NCBI GenBank assembly: GCA_947598455.1
Contig: CANQFI010000035.1
Location: 1 to 14,292, forward strand
Reading direction: 5' to 3'
Source: an uncultured Bacilli bacterium
GTDB lineage: Bacteria > Bacillota_I > Bacilli_A > RF39 > UBA660
DNA: 14,292 bases
Shown: piece after piece, positions 8,042-14,292 of the stretch
Layout of the letters: each line of letters begins with the position of its first letter
How positions within the stretch are numbered: the stretch's first letter is position 1
Notes under the pieces: model-generated
Told to the model about the DNA's origin: nothing
Databases searched by the model: none
The model's input: only the letters and a program-made list of their open reading frames with translations
Translations under genes and position numbers: made by a program

Positions 8042-8908
8042 TTATTTTCTTCTATTTTCACTAATTAGTTCCATATCTATAGTAAGTTCTTTAATTCTTT
8101 CAACAATACGACGGGCTTTAATTTCATCATCACTATATTTATTAGTATCTAAGTGATGTTCTAATTCTTCCATTGTTAGATTAGAAGTAAAGAAGGTTGT
8201 TTTATAGTTATTCATTCTCTTTTGTAAGATTGGTCCTAATATTTCATCGCGACCCCACTCAGTAACTCGTTCAGCTCCAATATCATCTAGAAGTAATAAA
8301 TCAACATTTTCTAAGTAGTCGATATAATCGGCAAAATTATCAAAGTCACTTTTTAAATTACGAAGTAGTTCGGGATAGTAGACAATTTCGGTAGAAATTC
8401 TTTTCTTAGCTAGTTCATTAAATAAAGCTGCTATTAAGTAAGTTTTACCACTACCAAAGTTACCATGGAGATATAAGCCTTTATTTTTACCATTTCGATC
8501 ATATTCATCATAAAATTTTTTGATCCATTTAATTACATGAATTCTTTTTTTATCAGTTAAATCTAAGTCAGACATACTAGCGTTAGCAAGTTCTTTTTCT
8601 CTAGTTGGTTTATTTTTTTCTTGTTCTTTTGCTTCTTTTTGATATTTACATGGAGCATAAGAAAAAATAACATTGTTATTAGTTTTTTGAGGATAGAATA
8701 TATGTCCTTCGACACTATTTTGACAATAGATTAATCCAGGGCAATCACGACAGTTAATTAGTTCATTTAATGTTTTTTCTAAAGATGAAGTATATTTCAT
8801 AGCTTCTTCGGCTTTTAAACCAATTTTTTTTACAAGGGAACAAAATTTTTTATTTTGACAAGCTTCATGGTAATTTTCTTGTAAAGCTTTTGCATTATAT
8901 TTTTCCAT
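8042..8908 (-). CDS. dnaI: Replicative helicase loader DnaI (AAA+ ATPase)
   Basis: DnaI loads the hexameric replicative helicase onto DNA at origins and during restart, as in Bacillus subtilis. The N-terminal part has cysteines at 17, 23, 53, 56, 62 and 87 and a CRDC motif, consistent with the zinc-binding helicase-interaction domain of DnaI. The AAA+ part shows Walker A GNFGSGKT (149-156), Walker B LLLLDDIG (204-211), sensor-1 TSN (to N242) and a basic KARRIVERI segment fitting the arginine-finger region. The best start is the ATG at 8908 (288 residues): AGGTGA at 8914-8919 lies 5 bases upstream. The in-frame GTG at 8917 lies inside that binding site. The TGA stop of dnaB is also part of this site, indicating tight coupling with dnaB. 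Confidence 0.94.
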   Translation of the reverse strand: MEKYNAKALQENYHEACQNKKFCSLVKKIGLKAEEAMKYTSSLEKTLNELINCRDCPGLIYCQNSVEGHIFYPQKTNNNVIFSYAPCKYQKEAKEQEKNKPTREKELANASMSDLDLTDKKRIHVIKWIKKFYDEYDRNGKNKGLYLHGNFGSGKTYLIAALFNELAKKRISTEIVYYPELLRNLKSDFDNFADYIDYLENVDLLLLDDIGAERVTEWGRDEILGPILQKRMNNYKTTFFTSNLTMEELEHHLDTNKYSDDEIKARRIVERIKELTIDMELISENRRK

Positions 8909-8913
8909 ATTTA

Positions 8914-10194
8914 TCACCTAAAATCTTTTAATAAATTTTCTAATTCTATAAGTTCTTCGTCACTCATTTCTTCTTTTTTGATGTCACTATTAAACCATTC
9001 TGGTTCTTTAGAAGATATTTTTTTATTAGTTTTGTTTTCAAGTTTTTTAGTTATTTTATTATTTTCTTTTATTGCTAATTCCATAGCTTCTTTAGCTGTT
9101 TTAACATTACACCTTTTCCATTGACTAGCAATTGTTTCAGTATAAGATTGATTAAGTTTGTTATTATTCTTTTTTAAAGCATAATCAATTAAAACATTAA
9201 CGACTGCTGGTGGAAGTTCTAAATCAATCATTAAACTTTCAAGTATTTTTAAATCATGGGTAGTTGGTTTAATACCTTTATTTTTTATACATAAAAAGTC
9301 ATATGGTGAAGTATTTTCAAACATGTATATTTTTTGAGCTAAAGCCGATGTATCGCCTTCTGGAGTTTTTAAGTATTCAGGTTGTGTACGATATACTAAA
9401 GTTGGTAATTTACCATTATTATTATATTGATAATATTTACGAGCAGTTTTACGTAGTTCTTCTTTATCAAAAGTACCTTTTTCAGTAATAACTACTCTTA
9501 GTAATTCAATCATTTTTAAAGTATCTATATCATAAATAAAAGATAATTGTTCAATTAGTTCTTTAGTTTTTTTAGTTAAAGCAGTTGTTTTTACTAAACC
9601 TTTAGGCATTGATGATAGAAGTAAGTCAAAATCAATATTACTAGCTAATTTAATATTTAAAGAATTTTTTTCACGAGCTTCAATTGGTTCAAAGTTAGAA
9701 GATGATTTGTAGGTTGCATTTAGTTCTTTGGAAATATCTTCATAATCTTTTAAGTCTATTTTAGGTATTTCATATTCTGAAGCAATTAAGTCATATTCAG
9801 TTTTACCAATATTATTATATAAAGTTATATTAAAGATTGGAGATGAAAAAAATTCTTTGGGACTTAATGGAGAATATAATTCATAGACATAGGAATTAGT
9901 TTCTCCTTCTTTTAAATAGGTTTTTAGTAACCCTACTCCTTCTAAAGATTCACGAGCTAGACGAATAACTTCTAAACTACTTTTCATAATAGTCATTAAG
10001 TGATGGTGTGTATGATCGGCACTTATAATATCTAGTAAGTTAATATCTCTTAATAAAGTAAAATATAAACTAACAGCTATAGGGCCAATTATTGGTTCAT
10101 ATAAACTAATTATGTTTTTTTTATCATCTTCAGTAATTATGGACTTATTTACAACAGTATAAGTATCAGCTGGTAATAAAGATATTATTTTCAT
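8914..10194 (-). CDS. dnaB: Helicase-loading/replication initiation protein, DnaB of the Bacillus type (DnaD-like)
   Basis: This is the Gram-positive primosomal co-loader that works with DnaD and DnaI to place the replicative helicase; it is not the helicase itself. The opening (LLPADTYTVVNKSIITEDD, followed by LYEPIIGPIAVSLYFTLL) matches the N-terminal winged-helix region of this family. The C-terminal half carries a DnaD-type module: YDFLCIKNKG, then helices ending in YTETIASQWKR, which fits the YxxxIxxxW signature. A Lys/Glu-rich tail follows. At 426 residues it is slightly shorter than the B. subtilis protein. AAGGGTG lies 7 bases before the ATG. The stop overlaps the Shine-Dalgarno sequence of dnaI, and the dnaB–dnaI pair is conserved in Bacillota. 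Confidence 0.93.
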   Translation of the reverse strand: MKIISLLPADTYTVVNKSIITEDDKKNIISLYEPIIGPIAVSLYFTLLRDINLLDIISADHTHHHLMTIMKSSLEVIRLARESLEGVGLLKTYLKEGETNSYVYELYSPLSPKEFFSSPIFNITLYNNIGKTEYDLIASEYEIPKIDLKDYEDISKELNATYKSSSNFEPIEAREKNSLNIKLASNIDFDLLLSSMPKGLVKTTALTKKTKELIEQLSFIYDIDTLKMIELLRVVITEKGTFDKEELRKTARKYYQYNNNGKLPTLVYRTQPEYLKTPEGDTSALAQKIYMFENTSPYDFLCIKNKGIKPTTHDLKILESLMIDLELPPAVVNVLIDYALKKNNNKLNQSYTETIASQWKRCNVKTAKEAMELAIKENNKITKKLENKTNKKISSKEPEWFNSDIKKEEMSDEELIELENLLKDFR

Positions 10195-10215
10195 AAGACC
10201 ACACCCTTAATATGT

Positions 10216-10243
10216 ATTATAAACTACATTTTTTTATTTTAAA
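10216..10243 (-). promoter_or_regulatory. Probable promoter of the dnaB–dnaI–fmt cluster
   Basis: A perfect TATAAT (10216-10221) lies about 20 bases before the dnaB start codon. The -35 is poor: only AT-rich sequence such as TTTAAA (10238-10243) sits at a 16-base spacing. The position, between the previous gene's end and dnaB, is right, but the assignment rests on the -10 alone. Confidence 0.4.
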
Positions 10244-10274
10244 AGAAGAAAAGGACTTAGCAGCCCCTTTCTTC
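10241..10274 (-). terminator. Possible imperfect terminator spanning the stop codon of the thioredoxin-fold gene
   Basis: The minus strand can form GAAGAAAGG paired with CCTTTTCTTC (10266-10274 with 10245-10254), one base bulged, with an 11-base loop that contains the TAA stop (10257-10259). Only TTTT follows, so termination may be partial and read-through into dnaB is possible. Confidence 0.4.
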
Positions 10275-11171
10275 ACCAACTCCACAATCTGTTCCTAAAT
10301 ATCTAGATATTAATGTTGTATAAGCATTTAATAATTCACTAGATTCTTCTTCAGTTAAATCTCTTAAACTTTCATCTTCAGCTAAATTATGATCAGCAAC
10401 TGTTCCTTCATGGAAATCTATTACTTCGCCATCTTTAATAGCTACGACAGTTGGAGTATTTAATCTTTTAACACCTGTGTCAACTTCTTTACCTTTAGAT
10501 GTATATAAGATATATTCATTTAAGTAATTAGCTAATGAAGTAACTACTTCATAGTAAGCATTAGATGCTTCTTTAGTTTTTTTAGCTTTATTTTTATCAT
10601 TTAAATTATAAATATCACGTAGATCATTTTCTTCATTATCATTTGGTCTTATATTAACATAATATATATTATCTAAACTTGTATTATCCATTGCATTTAG
10701 TAAAACTGGAACAGCATTACGACTATAAGGATCAGCAGCATATCCAAAGTAGATGATACCAGAACCATTATCAAGAATATCAGCTGCTTCATCGATAGTA
10801 ATATAAGTTATATTATTATCTTCAATAATACTTATTTCTTTATTTTTATTACCATTAGAACGAGTTGTATTATTTAAATTTTCGTATTCTTCTTTAAAAT
10901 GGCTTTCATCATCAGTCATTTTATATTCATTTCTTGAATCAGTAGTATTATTTTTCTTATATTGAACAGCTAAATAACCACCTATAAAGATAATTACAAT
11001 TAAAATTGCAGCAAATAAAGTACGAACGTAACTTCCTTCTTCTTCTACTTTAGGATCTATTTTTTTAGTTTCTTTTGTTTTAGTTACTTCTTTCTTTTTA
11101 GTTTCTTTTTTTATTTTATTATCTTGATTTGTTTTTTTAGTTTTTTTATTTTCGGTTTCTTTTTTGGCCAT
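10257..11171 (-). CDS. Membrane-anchored thioredoxin-fold protein lacking the CxxC redox motif
   Basis: From the ATG at 11171 (AAGGAG at 11179-11184, 7 bases upstream) the product has 304 residues. A Lys-rich cytoplasmic N-terminus (1-46) precedes one membrane helix (about 52-70). A linker and an external domain with thioredoxin-fold landmarks follow: GIIYFGYAADPYSRNAVPVL (138-157) and TPTVVAI with the cis-proline-type P240. In the related family the first motif reads roughly TCPWCRNAVPVL; here the cysteines are D147 and S150, so ordinary disulfide exchange is ruled out. The only cysteines in the protein are C296 and C304 in the terminal DCGVGEERGC. A role as chaperone, assembly factor or binding partner at the cell surface is inference. 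It is transcribed from its own promoter. An in-frame ATG at 11195 lies upstream of the binding site and is rejected. Confidence 0.8.
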   Translation of the reverse strand: MAKKETENKKTKKTNQDNKIKKETKKKEVTKTKETKKIDPKVEEEGSYVRTLFAAILIVIIFIGGYLAVQYKKNNTTDSRNEYKMTDDESHFKEEYENLNNTTRSNGNKNKEISIIEDNNITYITIDEAADILDNGSGIIYFGYAADPYSRNAVPVLLNAMDNTSLDNIYYVNIRPNDNEENDLRDIYNLNDKNKAKKTKEASNAYYEVVTSLANYLNEYILYTSKGKEVDTGVKRLNTPTVVAIKDGEVIDFHEGTVADHNLAEDESLRDLTEEESSELLNAYTTLISRYLGTDCGVGEERGC

Positions 11172-11218
11172 ATTAATTCTCCTTACTTCAAGCAAATTTA
11201 TTACTTGAAACTACATAT

Positions 11219-11247
11219 ATTATAACAATTATATTATAAATAGTAAA
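11219..11247 (-). promoter_or_regulatory. Promoter of the thioredoxin-fold gene
   Basis: TTTACT (11242-11247), a 17-base spacer and a perfect TATAAT (11219-11224) lie on the minus strand between the preceding terminator and the gene. A second TATAAT-like element lies within the spacer. The leader contains a small inverted repeat TTCAAG/CTTGAA before the ribosome binding site. Confidence 0.55.
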
Positions 11248-11261
11248 ATATTTTTTAAAGC

Positions 11262-11288
11262 AAAAAATAGTAGTTATTCTACTATTTT
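11262..11288 (-). terminator. Terminator with the stop codon in its loop
   Basis: A perfect 10-bp stem AAAATAGTAG/CTACTATTTT (11264-11273 with 11279-11288) has a 5-base loop and a U run continuing past the stem. The TAG/TAA-rich region is the end of the OB-fold membrane-protein gene, whose stop codon (11274-11276) is in the loop. Confidence 0.75.
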
Positions 11289-12392
11289 ATTACATGTTAC
11301 TGAGTCAAAATTCATTTGTTTATTACCAATTATTACATCTCTACTAGTAGTATCATCACAAATCATAATATTATAATCAGAAAATTTATATATATTACTA
11401 TTATCTTCGTCATTATGAAGAACTTCTAAAGGATTATTATATAATTCTTCAATTTGTAATTTGTTACTTGATAAGGCATTAGCTAATTCATAGTTATTAT
11501 CAGGATAATTAATAAAGATATCTTGAATGCAGTAAGTATATATATCATGTTCTGTATTACTATATACTAATCTTTTTTCTGTACAAGTATTTTCACTAGT
11601 TATACCGACATTAAAATCATTAAGATTGATGTTACTAACTATTTTAGCTTCACTCATATAAACTGTATATTTACTATTGTTAGTTTCTAAATTTTTTATT
11701 AAACCAACAATAATTATTTCATCATAAACGTCGTAGTTATTTAATTCTTCAGTATTATTGTCAAAAAGAATTTTTAAAGTAATATTATCAGCAAAACTAA
11801 CTTCGCCATTTATTTTTATGTTATTGGTTTCATATGGTTGCATTTCTAAATAGTTTTGTCCTGTTTTTTTACTTATTTTACCTTTTATTTTTATATATTT
11901 ATTTTTGTATTCTGAATAATTAGATACTATTGAATTTAAGAAAGAATTTGAATCAATAGCATCAATTTCTTCAGCATTACACATATAGCCATTTTTATTA
12001 AATAAATCAAAAATAAATTCTTTTTTATTCTTATCGCATTGCCATACTCTTAAACCTAGAGAATTGTATACTTTGGTATTTCCTAAATTAGTTATATTAT
12101 AACTAAAAACAGGGATATGTTTAAAAGCTAAAGAGCTTAAACCATCTATTACTAAAGATAATAATATAGCTATTAAAAAGATAAAGATTATATAAAATGG
12201 TTTTAGTTTAAAAGCTCTTATAATATTAATAGTAAGAAGAATAATAGCTATAATCCACATAATAGGACGAATAGCTGTAGCTTCATTAACACTCATGGTT
12301 AAAATTATGATAAAAATACTTATTATTAGTGATACATAATTAATATCTTTTTTATTTCGTTTTTTTGTGGACTTTTTTATTTTGTCTTTCAT
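11274..12392 (-). CDS. Three-helix membrane protein with an OB-fold-like extracytoplasmic domain, function unknown
   Basis: With the start at 12392 (AGGAG at 12401-12405, 8 bases upstream) the product has 372 residues. A basic N-terminus is followed by three hydrophobic helices (about 17-35, 43-60 and 64-84). A soluble part of about 285 residues follows. Within it, residues about 155-252 read as successive strands (YKNKYIKIKGKIS, ITLKILF, YDEIIIVGLIKNL, KYTVYMSEAKIV), resembling the tRNA_anti-like/OB-fold domains of uncharacterised Firmicutes membrane proteins. Several cysteines occur outside the helices (119, 138 and others nearer the C-terminus), possibly forming disulfides. An in-frame ATG at 12443 would extend the protein through the HU terminator and is rejected. 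No function is assigned. Its neighbour, the thioredoxin-fold protein, is also membrane-anchored, but each has its own terminator. Confidence 0.75.
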   Translation of the reverse strand: MKDKIKKSTKKRNKKDINYVSLIISIFIIILTMSVNEATAIRPIMWIIAIILLTINIIRAFKLKPFYIIFIFLIAILLSLVIDGLSSLAFKHIPVFSYNITNLGNTKVYNSLGLRVWQCDKNKKEFIFDLFNKNGYMCNAEEIDAIDSNSFLNSIVSNYSEYKNKYIKIKGKISKKTGQNYLEMQPYETNNIKINGEVSFADNITLKILFDNNTEELNNYDVYDEIIIVGLIKNLETNNSKYTVYMSEAKIVSNINLNDFNVGITSENTCTEKRLVYSNTEHDIYTYCIQDIFINYPDNNYELANALSSNKLQIEELYNNPLEVLHNDEDNSNIYKFSDYNIMICDDTTSRDVIIGNKQMNFDSVTCNKIVE

Positions 12393-12430
12393 ATCATTTA
12401 CTCCTATATTAATAGTATAATAAAATTCCC

Positions 12431-12463
12431 AAAAAAAAGCCATAAATATTTAAACATTTATGG
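12431..12463 (-). terminator. Terminator of the HU gene
   Basis: A perfect 8-bp stem CCATAAAT/ATTTATGG (12440-12447 with 12456-12463) has an 8-base loop. The minus strand has an A run before the stem and eight U (12431-12438) after it. It is 23 bases downstream of the HU stop codon. The flanking A and U runs mean it could also work in the opposite direction. Confidence 0.88.
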
Positions 12464-12486
12464 TTTTTTATTTTTTTTAACTAAAA

Positions 12487-12759
12487 TTAGTTAATAGCAT
12501 CTTTAAGTTTGCTTCCAGCTTTAAATGAAGCAACATTTTTAGCAGGGATTTTAATAGCTTCTTTAGTTAAAGGATTAATACCTTCTCTAGCAGCTCTTTT
12601 TTTAGAACTGAAAGTTCCAAAACCAACTAGAGCAACTTTTCCTTCTTTTTTAAGTCCACTAGTAATTCCTTCTAAAGTTGCATCAAGTGCACGTGCAGCA
12701 TCAGCTTTAGTTAAGCCTGCTTTAGCAGCAACATATTCTACTAATTCTTGTTTTCCCAT
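12487..12759 (-). CDS. hup: DNA-binding protein HU
   Basis: HU is a small homodimeric histone-like protein that bends and compacts DNA and supports replication and repair. From the ATG at 12759 it has 90 residues, exactly the usual size. The N-terminal helices (KQELVEYVAAKAGLTKADAA) and the signature GFGTFSSKKRAAREGINPLT at the base of the DNA-binding arm are clear, followed by the C-terminal helix ending KLKDAIN. GGGAGG (12770-12775) lies 10 bases before the start. An extended frame beginning at 12825 would add 22 residues from the leader and is not credible. It is a single-gene unit with its own promoter and strong terminator. Confidence 0.97.
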   Translation of the reverse strand: MGKQELVEYVAAKAGLTKADAARALDATLEGITSGLKKEGKVALVGFGTFSSKKRAAREGINPLTKEAIKIPAKNVASFKAGSKLKDAIN

Positions 12760-12792
12760 GATTTTTTTACCTCCCAATAAAAAATTATCTCT

Positions 12793-12809
12793 GCAAGGAT
12801 TACCCTTAC
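12793..12809 (-). promoter_or_regulatory. Small hairpin in the HU mRNA leader
   Basis: GTAAGG/CCTTGC (one G·U pair, 5-base loop) forms a 6-bp stem in the predicted HU leader, which is notably less AT-rich than its surroundings. It lies just downstream of the predicted transcription start, so it may stabilise the 5' end of the mRNA. Function is inferred. Confidence 0.3.
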
Positions 12810-12815
12810 ATATTA

Positions 12816-12844
12816 AAAATAACAAAAATACAAATTTAAATCAA
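12816..12844 (-). promoter_or_regulatory. Probable HU promoter
   Basis: TTGATT (12839-12844), a 17-base spacer and TATTTT (12816-12821) lie on the minus strand between the preceding terminator and the HU leader. Both hexamers match the consensus only partly. Confidence 0.45.
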
Positions 12845-12887
12845 GAAAAATCACTTATTTTCTTTAAAAAATTAGCATTTTACATCA

Positions 12888-12924
12888 AAAATAAAAATAT
12901 TAGTGTAAATCGACTAATATTTTT
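12888..12924 (-). terminator. Terminator of the zinc-ribbon membrane-protein gene
   Basis: A perfect 12-bp stem AAAAATATTAGT/ACTAATATTTTT (12893-12904 with 12913-12924) has an 8-base loop and is followed on the minus strand by ATTTTTG. It starts 6 bases after the stop codon. Confidence 0.82.
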
Positions 12925-12930
12925 TAATTT

Positions 12931-14175
12931 TTATTCAGTTTCATTATTTTCAATAGTTGAATTATTATTTTGGTCTAATGATGAAACAGGATTGTTATTG
13001 GATGAATTATTTTCAACATTATTATTTTCGATATTATTATTTTCATTATTATTTGTTTCTTCATTTTCTGTTGGAGTATTTGGATCAACTGTTGATTCAT
13101 GATAATTAGTAACACTATTATAAATATTAAAGATATTACTATACATGTTTATAGTATCTATAGCTTTTACTGATTCGTCAGCATAAGATAAAGTACCAAT
13201 CATTTCAGTAACAGATGCTTCATATTTACTTTTAGAATCATCACTTTGATAAACAATTGTTACACCAAGCATTAAATTAGATCCACCATTAATAAAATAT
13301 ATTTGAACAGGCATACTATTTATTTTAGTATTAACTAAGTAAGCATCTTTAGCACTTATTTTAATTTGAGAAATACTAGTATCTGAGTATTCTTTGTAGG
13401 AAGATATTACATTTTGAATTACATTTTCATTTATATCTGAAATAGAGCTTTCACTATGATCAAATTTAATAGATACAGTATTTTCTTCGTTAGTAATGAC
13501 TATGTTTTCACTATCTTCTGCTAAAAGCCAAGTTTTTGGTAAATTAAATTTATACCCATTTGATGTCACTGCAGTGGTTTCAACAGCAACATTTTGGGGA
13601 TTATTAGGAACATTTTTTTGGCCTCCTAAGCTAGTGCTTAAACCAATTGCAGCTACAACTCCAATAACAATGATAACAACTATTATAAGGGTTTTTTTAT
13701 TGTTTTTAGGTTTTGGTTCTTCATCTGTAACTAAAGGAGTCTTTTTATTTGGTTCAGGATTTACAGGATTTACAGGATTTGAAGTATTTGTAGGTTCTAC
13801 TACGACATTAGTTGGTTCTACAACAGCATTTGGCTCTTTAGGAATATTAGTTGGAGCAATAGGTGTTGGTTCAACTGGTGTTGTAGGAGCTACAGGCGTT
13901 GGTGACGTAGGCGTAGCTGTAGTTGTTGCAGGTTGAACTTGAGTAGGAGCTACTGTAGGAGCCACTTGGGTAACAGATGGCTCTGTAGTTGACACTTGAG
14001 TAGATACTTCATTGGGGTTAACCATATTATCTGTTGGATTATTTACATTGTTATTAACAGAATTTGGTGTACTTACACTATTTTCTGTTGGATTATTATT
14101 TATAGTATTGCCACATATTGGGCAAGAATCAATACCTGGTTGTAGTGGGTTTCCACATTTGGGACAATTATTCAT
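12931..14175 (-). CDS. Zinc-ribbon protein with one membrane helix and a secreted-side domain
   Basis: The product has 414 residues. It starts with a four-cysteine zinc ribbon (C4xxC7, C18xxC21), then a long low-complexity Asn-rich and then Pro/Thr/Val-rich segment (about 24-150). One membrane helix (IIVVIIVIGVVAAIGL, about 160-180) leads to an external domain (about 205-345) beginning GYKFNLPKTWLL, similar in layout to PsbP-like or lipoprotein-like domains. An Asn/Glu-rich tail (about 365-414) follows. By charge, the zinc ribbon should be cytoplasmic and the rest outside. This zinc-ribbon plus TM architecture is common in uncharacterised low-GC Gram-positive proteins, and its function is unknown. 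AGGAGG (14185-14190) lies 9 bases before the ATG. Tandem simple repeats in the low-complexity parts suggest length variability. Confidence 0.85.
   Translation of the reverse strand: MNNCPKCGNPLQPGIDSCPICGNTINNNPTENSVSTPNSVNNNVNNPTDNMVNPNEVSTQVSTTEPSVTQVAPTVAPTQVQPATTTATPTSPTPVAPTTPVEPTPIAPTNIPKEPNAVVEPTNVVVEPTNTSNPVNPVNPEPNKKTPLVTDEEPKPKNNKKTLIIVVIIVIGVVAAIGLSTSLGGQKNVPNNPQNVAVETTAVTSNGYKFNLPKTWLLAEDSENIVITNEENTVSIKFDHSESSISDINENVIQNVISSYKEYSDTSISQIKISAKDAYLVNTKINSMPVQIYFINGGSNLMLGVTIVYQSDDSKSKYEASVTEMIGTLSYADESVKAIDTINMYSNIFNIYNSVTNYHESTVDPNTPTENEETNNNENNNIENNNVENNSSNNNPVSSLDQNNNSTIENNETE
13755..13781 (-). repeat. Three 9-bp tandem repeats in the Pro-rich linker
   Basis: CAGGATTTA occurs twice exactly and a third time with one mismatch, on the plus strand. 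It encodes part of NPVNPVNP in the zinc-ribbon protein. The unit keeps the reading frame, so copy-number change would only alter linker length. A similar imperfect in-frame ATT-rich repeat encodes the ENNNIENNNVENN tail near 13005-13055. Confidence 0.6.
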
Positions 14176-14203
14176 TAGTAATTACCTCCTATTTTATATA
14201 ATC

Positions 14204-14232
14204 ATTATAATATAAATTTTAAAAAAAAGCCA
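14204..14232 (-). promoter_or_regulatory. Possible promoter of the zinc-ribbon gene
   Basis: A perfect TATAAT lies at 14204-14209, about 30 bases before the start codon. The -35 region at a 17-base spacing (14227-14232, TGGCTT) is poor and falls inside the preceding terminator, so the call rests on the -10. Confidence 0.35.
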
Positions 14233-14254
14233 TAGTATTTTATATTACTATAGC
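14221..14254 (-). terminator. Terminator of a gene beyond the right edge
   Basis: A 9-bp stem GCTATAGTA/TACTATGGC with one U·G pair (14246-14254 with 14229-14237) has an 8-base loop and is followed on the minus strand by eight U (14221-14228). It implies a minus-strand gene ending at or just beyond 14255. Confidence 0.8.
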
Positions 14255-14292
14255 AATTAAATTAGTTGACCCTTTATTAACAATTTTAGTAA
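14255..14292 (-). other. Probable 3' end or trailer of an off-window gene
   Basis: These 38 bases lie upstream of the terminator. Two minus-strand frames stay open from the edge: one ends before the hairpin, the other in its loop. They cannot be told apart and no product can be named. Confidence 0.3.

Noticed and set aside
8914..8916. TGA read as tryptophan (mycoplasma-type code)
   Set aside because: TGG codes for Trp throughout, and TGA stops fall at sensible gene ends next to binding sites.
8909..8917. GTG start for dnaI at 8917
   Set aside because: The GTG lies within the AGGTGA ribosome binding site of the ATG at 8908.
11182..11211. Inverted repeat TTCAAG/CTTGAA in the thioredoxin-fold gene leader as an operator or riboswitch
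   Set aside because: Only six paired bases in AT-rich sequence with no recognisable regulator motif; kept only as a note in the promoter entry.
12509..13102. Plus-strand open frame of 197 codons opposite HU and the end of the zinc-ribbon gene
   Set aside because: It runs antisense through the clearly real HU gene and a terminator, and lacks a convincing binding site or family match.
13496..13936. Plus-strand Gly/Val/Thr-rich frame that looks like a repetitive protein
   Set aside because: Its repetitive composition is the mirror of the Pro/Thr/Val-rich linker codons on the minus strand.
14255..14292. Identifiable C-terminal coding fragment at the right edge
   Set aside because: Two frames remain open and each gives only a short, uninformative peptide, so no product can be named.
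1..14292. CRISPR arrays, tRNA or rRNA genes, insertion sequences
   Set aside because: No regularly spaced direct repeats, tRNA-like cloverleaf with conserved TTCGA-type arm, rRNA sequence or transposase frame was seen.

Overview
The window comes from a very AT-rich, low-GC Gram-positive bacterium, probably a lineage within or near Bacilli/Mollicutes of the uncultured gut type; this placement is inference. The basis is the Bacillota-specific dnaB–dnaI helicase-loader pair, strong Shine-Dalgarno sequences (AGGAGG, AGGTGA), abundant U-tract terminators and a HU gene. Trp is encoded by TGG and TGA works as a stop, so the code looks standard (table 11) rather than mycoplasma-like. Every convincing gene lies on the minus strand, so transcription runs from right to left.

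Right part (14292 to about 10250): the terminator of an off-window gene, a zinc-ribbon/transmembrane/extracytoplasmic protein, the nucleoid protein HU, a three-helix membrane protein with an OB-fold-like external domain, and a membrane-anchored thioredoxin-fold protein whose CxxC motif has been replaced. Each looks like a single-gene unit with its own terminator. Central part (10194 to 5596): a compact cluster dnaB–dnaI–fmt–(small membrane protein)–pgsA, covering helicase loading, initiator-tRNA formylation and phospholipid synthesis. pgsA has an extra consensus promoter and the cluster closes with a strong terminator.

Left part (5595 to 1): a 1648-residue secreted multidomain protein (signal peptide, four repeats with DxDGD-like loops, two beta-helix-like modules), then the first 14 codons of a second secreted protein. 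The most interesting signal is here. Each of these exported-protein genes is preceded by a promoter whose -35/-10 spacer ends in a run of exactly eight G directly abutting a perfect TATAAT. The two share a 17-bp identical core, both have 18-bp spacers, and no other G or C run of five or more was seen in the window. This is the layout expected of slipped-strand, phase-variable promoters. It suggests a family of switchable surface or secreted proteins in this lineage, while the housekeeping promoters nearby have ordinary spacers.
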